Assembly: GCF_030463535.1 (NCBI RefSeq)
Contig: NC_132899.1
Coordinates: forward strand, 16,718,490 to 16,782,489
Reading direction: 5' to 3'
DNA from: Salminus brasiliensis
Taxonomy: Eukaryota; Chordata; Actinopteri; Characiformes; Bryconidae
DNA: 64,000 nt
Below are positions 61,462-64,000 of this stretch, in pieces; within the stretch, counting starts at the first letter, position 1; the number at the start of each line of letters is the position of its first letter. Below the pieces are notes generated by a model that searched no databases, was not told the DNA's origin, and was given only the letters and a program-made list of their open reading frames with translations. The position numbers and the translations under genes are program-made.

Positions 61462-63260
61462 CAAGAGCTGAATTGATTTGACAGGTTTATCTGTTCCACT
61501 AGCAGAAGGGTGATCTCTATTGTGTCCCATCAAAATCTGCTTAAATCATTGACAGTACCGCCTGCTTCATACACTGCAATGTACAGCAGACTGACTGTGA
61601 TCCAGAAGAATACTGAATGTATGACTGAACCAGAACTGAACTGAACATACATTTACAACTGAAAGAAGGCATGAAATAAACAAAGTGGAGCAAAGCCCTA
61701 ATACAGCTGGTTCTAAAAATATCAGATGACATAGTCCTGCTGCAATACTACTGCAGCGTTGATCCAGCTGGTTGGGACAGTTGCGTGGTGTAATGGATGA
61801 ACTTGTCACCAGTAATACAGTAGCTGCCTCTGTAGATTATAAACTAGTTTTAAAACAGAACATTAAGTAAATATTATAAGAACAAAATGAATGGCAACCT
61901 TTAAGCCAATAGTGTGTTTTTAAATTGGTGTTTTATCTGATGAGGAAATGCAAGGTAGACTGACAGTTATTTAAAACAATAGTTCTGAGCTACTTAAATA
62001 CATAACCCTCAAATATTTCACTCCAAATCTATTAATGCCCTTTCACTGTCCAGCTTGTGAACTCTGGACTGGTAAGACCACCTCAACCTAACTGAAATCA
62101 ACTGAACTCAAACCCATAGCCACATGTGCTTTAGGTTTATAGCTTGGGTGCAAATCACATGGTACACTGTCCTAGGTTTTGGTCAACAAAAAACAGCATC
62201 TTTCACATTACAATTCAATCCCCTACAACTTAAAATGTAAAAGAAGCTAATATTCGTTGGCCAAATTGAAGGACCCACAGAATTCAAACCAGAACGAGAC
62301 ACTGATAAAAACTTATAGACTGTTCTGGTCAAAGATGGAAAGACAAGCAATAAAAAAAAAAACTAGTGGTGTTTTACTGCTGACTTCATCATCTTTGATT
62401 TTGAGAATGAGAATGCAATTTAAGTCCTCCTTTCTTTTGCTGGCTGTAACCGACAAAGGAGGTAATTTACCAGGCAAACAACCATTTACAGACACCATAT
62501 ACTTCAGTCCTACAGAGGGCAGGGTAATACAGTCTGGTGATCTGTGATCACTATCCTCTTTAGTGTTGAGGTTCAGGCTGTCAAAACTAGCAAGGATTAC
62601 CTAATAAACCGAATGAAATTACAATGTACTTATCCAGATCTACTCATTGCTAACTACAGACACCAGATTCACTTTGTCTCTTATTGCAGTGATCTTGGGT
62701 CATGGATACATCTGTTATATATGTGGTTCTACATCAAAGCTGAAATTTCTACATGCCCCAGATCATCACCTACAATGGCAGCAAACTGTCCAATTTGGTA
62801 AAATGACATGGATATTTCACACTGCCAGCAGACAAAGAAGAGTGACATCAGTGGTCCATGAAATAACTGAAAGAGGCAAATTATCACCATCATCACTTGA
62901 ACGTGGAGTGCCACTAAAGAAGCACTTTTCTGGAGAATCTACTAAGTGCCCAGCATAACGTAGGAAAAAAAGCTTTCACACACAAACAACACTGCTTCCA
63001 GCTGGGTCTGGATCCCTGAATATTGAGACCACTCGGTCACATCTGTCAGTCAGTCAGTCCGGCCGATGTGTCTGTACTGCCTGCCATGCAGATTTGTGCT
63101 GTCCAAAAAAATATAAAAAAAAATCAGAAAATAAAATGAATAAAAATTACAAAAGTAAAACTACAAAACTGTAAAAAATATGACATGCAAGTCTGTGTAC
63201 TATTTAAAAAGTCTGAGCGTGCAAAGGCTGTAGAAACAGTCTGAGGTGGTTGTTAGGTCA

Positions 63261-63897
63261 TCAATTGAAGTAAAGCTCCTTGGTCAGCATGGAGACCACA
63301 CAGGGGATCTGCTTCTTCTCACTGAAGCGTGGATCTTCAGACCAGGACTCAAAGCTGGTTGCCACCATGTAGTTAACCCGGGTGAGGATCTGCATGATTT
63401 CCAGCTGCTTGCCAAACTCATTGAGGACATTACAGAGGGCCTGAACGAACCAAGACCCCCGGCCTGGATTCCTCCATGAGTAGTAACCTGAGAGACAACA
63501 CAGCACTGTGTCAAAACGCACTGCACACACATACAGTTTATGGTAGTATTTAAATCTACACTATATGAATAAAAGTATTGGGACACTTGCTTATTTACTG
63601 TTTCTTCTGAAATCAAGGGTATTAATAAATAGTTTATCATGCTTTTGTTGGAGCAACTGTTAAAAGGCAGAAACAGACACATTTTTGACTATGCATTAGA
63701 GGGTAGATAATGCACATTATCCCCGTCCTCCTGAAGTTTCTACAATAGAAAAACATACCTGGAACAGTGGAATACGCAAACAAGAAATCTGCTTCCACTG
63801 GAATCTTGTGTCTAGGATTTGCATCTGTCTCAATGGTGTCATTGGGTGGTCCTGAGTCAGTCTGTATGCCATCATCAAACTCTGAACCTCGACAAGC
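63261..63897 (-). CDS. casp7: Caspase-7, last two coding exons (gene continues past the right edge)
   Basis: The two exons on the minus strand, 63897-63759 and 63487-63261, join in phase (1+2) and encode the end of an executioner caspase, a cytosolic Asp-specific cysteine protease of apoptosis. The first exon opens with ACRG, so the catalytic Cys is its second residue; the preceding Gln would end the upstream exon. It continues through the p20/p10 linker (IQTD-SGP, then [10 protein letters not shown]) into the p10 subunit ([14 protein letters not shown]). The last exon has [17 protein letters not shown] and the C-terminus [17 protein letters not shown], which fits caspase-7 better than caspase-3. 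The catalytic His and the prodomain lie outside the window. A MITE fragment sits in the intervening intron. Neighbour order matches human CASP7-PLEKHS1. Confidence 0.93.
63556..63668 (+). mobile_element. MITE family B, 5'-end fragment
   Basis: ACACTATATGAATAAAAGTA then TTGGGACACTTGCTTATTTA and TTTCTTCTGAAATCAAGGGT match the left end of the fish MITE whose fuller copy is at 24.7 kb. It lies in the last intron of CASP7. Confidence 0.65.
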
Positions 63898-64000
63898 CTG
63901 TGTGAATAACACATTAATATCCTCCACAAATGGACAAGAATGAATTTGCTAGGTAAGTGAATATACTTACGTCTTCAATTATATAAAATCAATGTATGTC

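Larger units (their letters stand above)
60843..63260. other. Convergent spacer between the TRIM-like gene and CASP7
   Basis: It holds the 3' UTR of the TRIM-like gene (an AATAAA near 61,071 is a candidate end) and, on the other strand, the CASP7 3' UTR. Dispersed repeat family C copy 2 lies at about 61,225-61,375. A (TG)n(AG)n microsatellite is at 61,399-61,458. Short open frames at 62,257-62,958 have no recognisable domain. Confidence 0.4.

Noticed and set aside
62257-62958. Two overlapping open frames of about 100 codons in the CASP7 3' flank
   Set aside because: No domain, AT-rich, no splice context. Likely 3' UTR or spacer.

Overview
This window is vertebrate nuclear DNA, most likely from a ray-finned fish. 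The genes are intron-rich with GT-AG junctions, and the spacers hold teleost-style Tc1 relics, MITEs, tRNA-derived SINEs and an L2-type LINE. The species cannot be named from the sequence. The gene order is the one I know from human 10q25, read in inverted orientation: ADRB1(-), NHLRC2(-), DCLRE1A(+), PLEKHS1(-), CASP7(-, partial). One extra gene, a TRIM-like coiled-coil/B30.2 gene on +, sits between PLEKHS1 and CASP7.

Layout. 1-4.1 kb: a MITE, then possible adrb1 3' UTR or flank. 4.13-5.20 kb: intronless, very GC-rich adrb1. 5.6-18.1 kb: gene-poor spacer with a second copy of the MITE, a degenerate minisatellite, a Tc1 relic, SINE heads and a truncated L2 LINE. 18.1-34.7 kb: NHLRC2, 11 coding exons whose phases all join to give 714 codons. 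34.7-35.2 kb: 511-bp head-to-head promoter interval. 35.2-43.9 kb: DCLRE1A (SNM1A), 9 coding exons, 960 codons. 45.25-51.54 kb: PLEKHS1, 13 coding exons, 386 codons, convergent with DCLRE1A. 52-58 kb: spacer with a telomere-like patch and Tc1 relics. 58.19-60.84 kb: TRIM-like gene, 6 exons, 362 codons. 63.26-63.90 kb: the last two exons of CASP7, whose 5' part lies beyond the right edge.

The genes do not form a pathway. They are a receptor, a thioredoxin-like/NHL protein, a DNA crosslink-repair nuclease, a PH-domain signalling adaptor, a TRIM-like protein and an executioner caspase, kept together by conserved synteny. Exon models were built by hand from splice sites, frame continuity and remembered family sequence, with no alignment or RNA data. 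I found no novel gene system. The points most worth a second look are the RING-less TRIM-like gene inside the conserved block, an IETD motif in the CASP7 linker, a YMDM motif and PDZ-like tail in PLEKHS1, and the short adrb1 tail.
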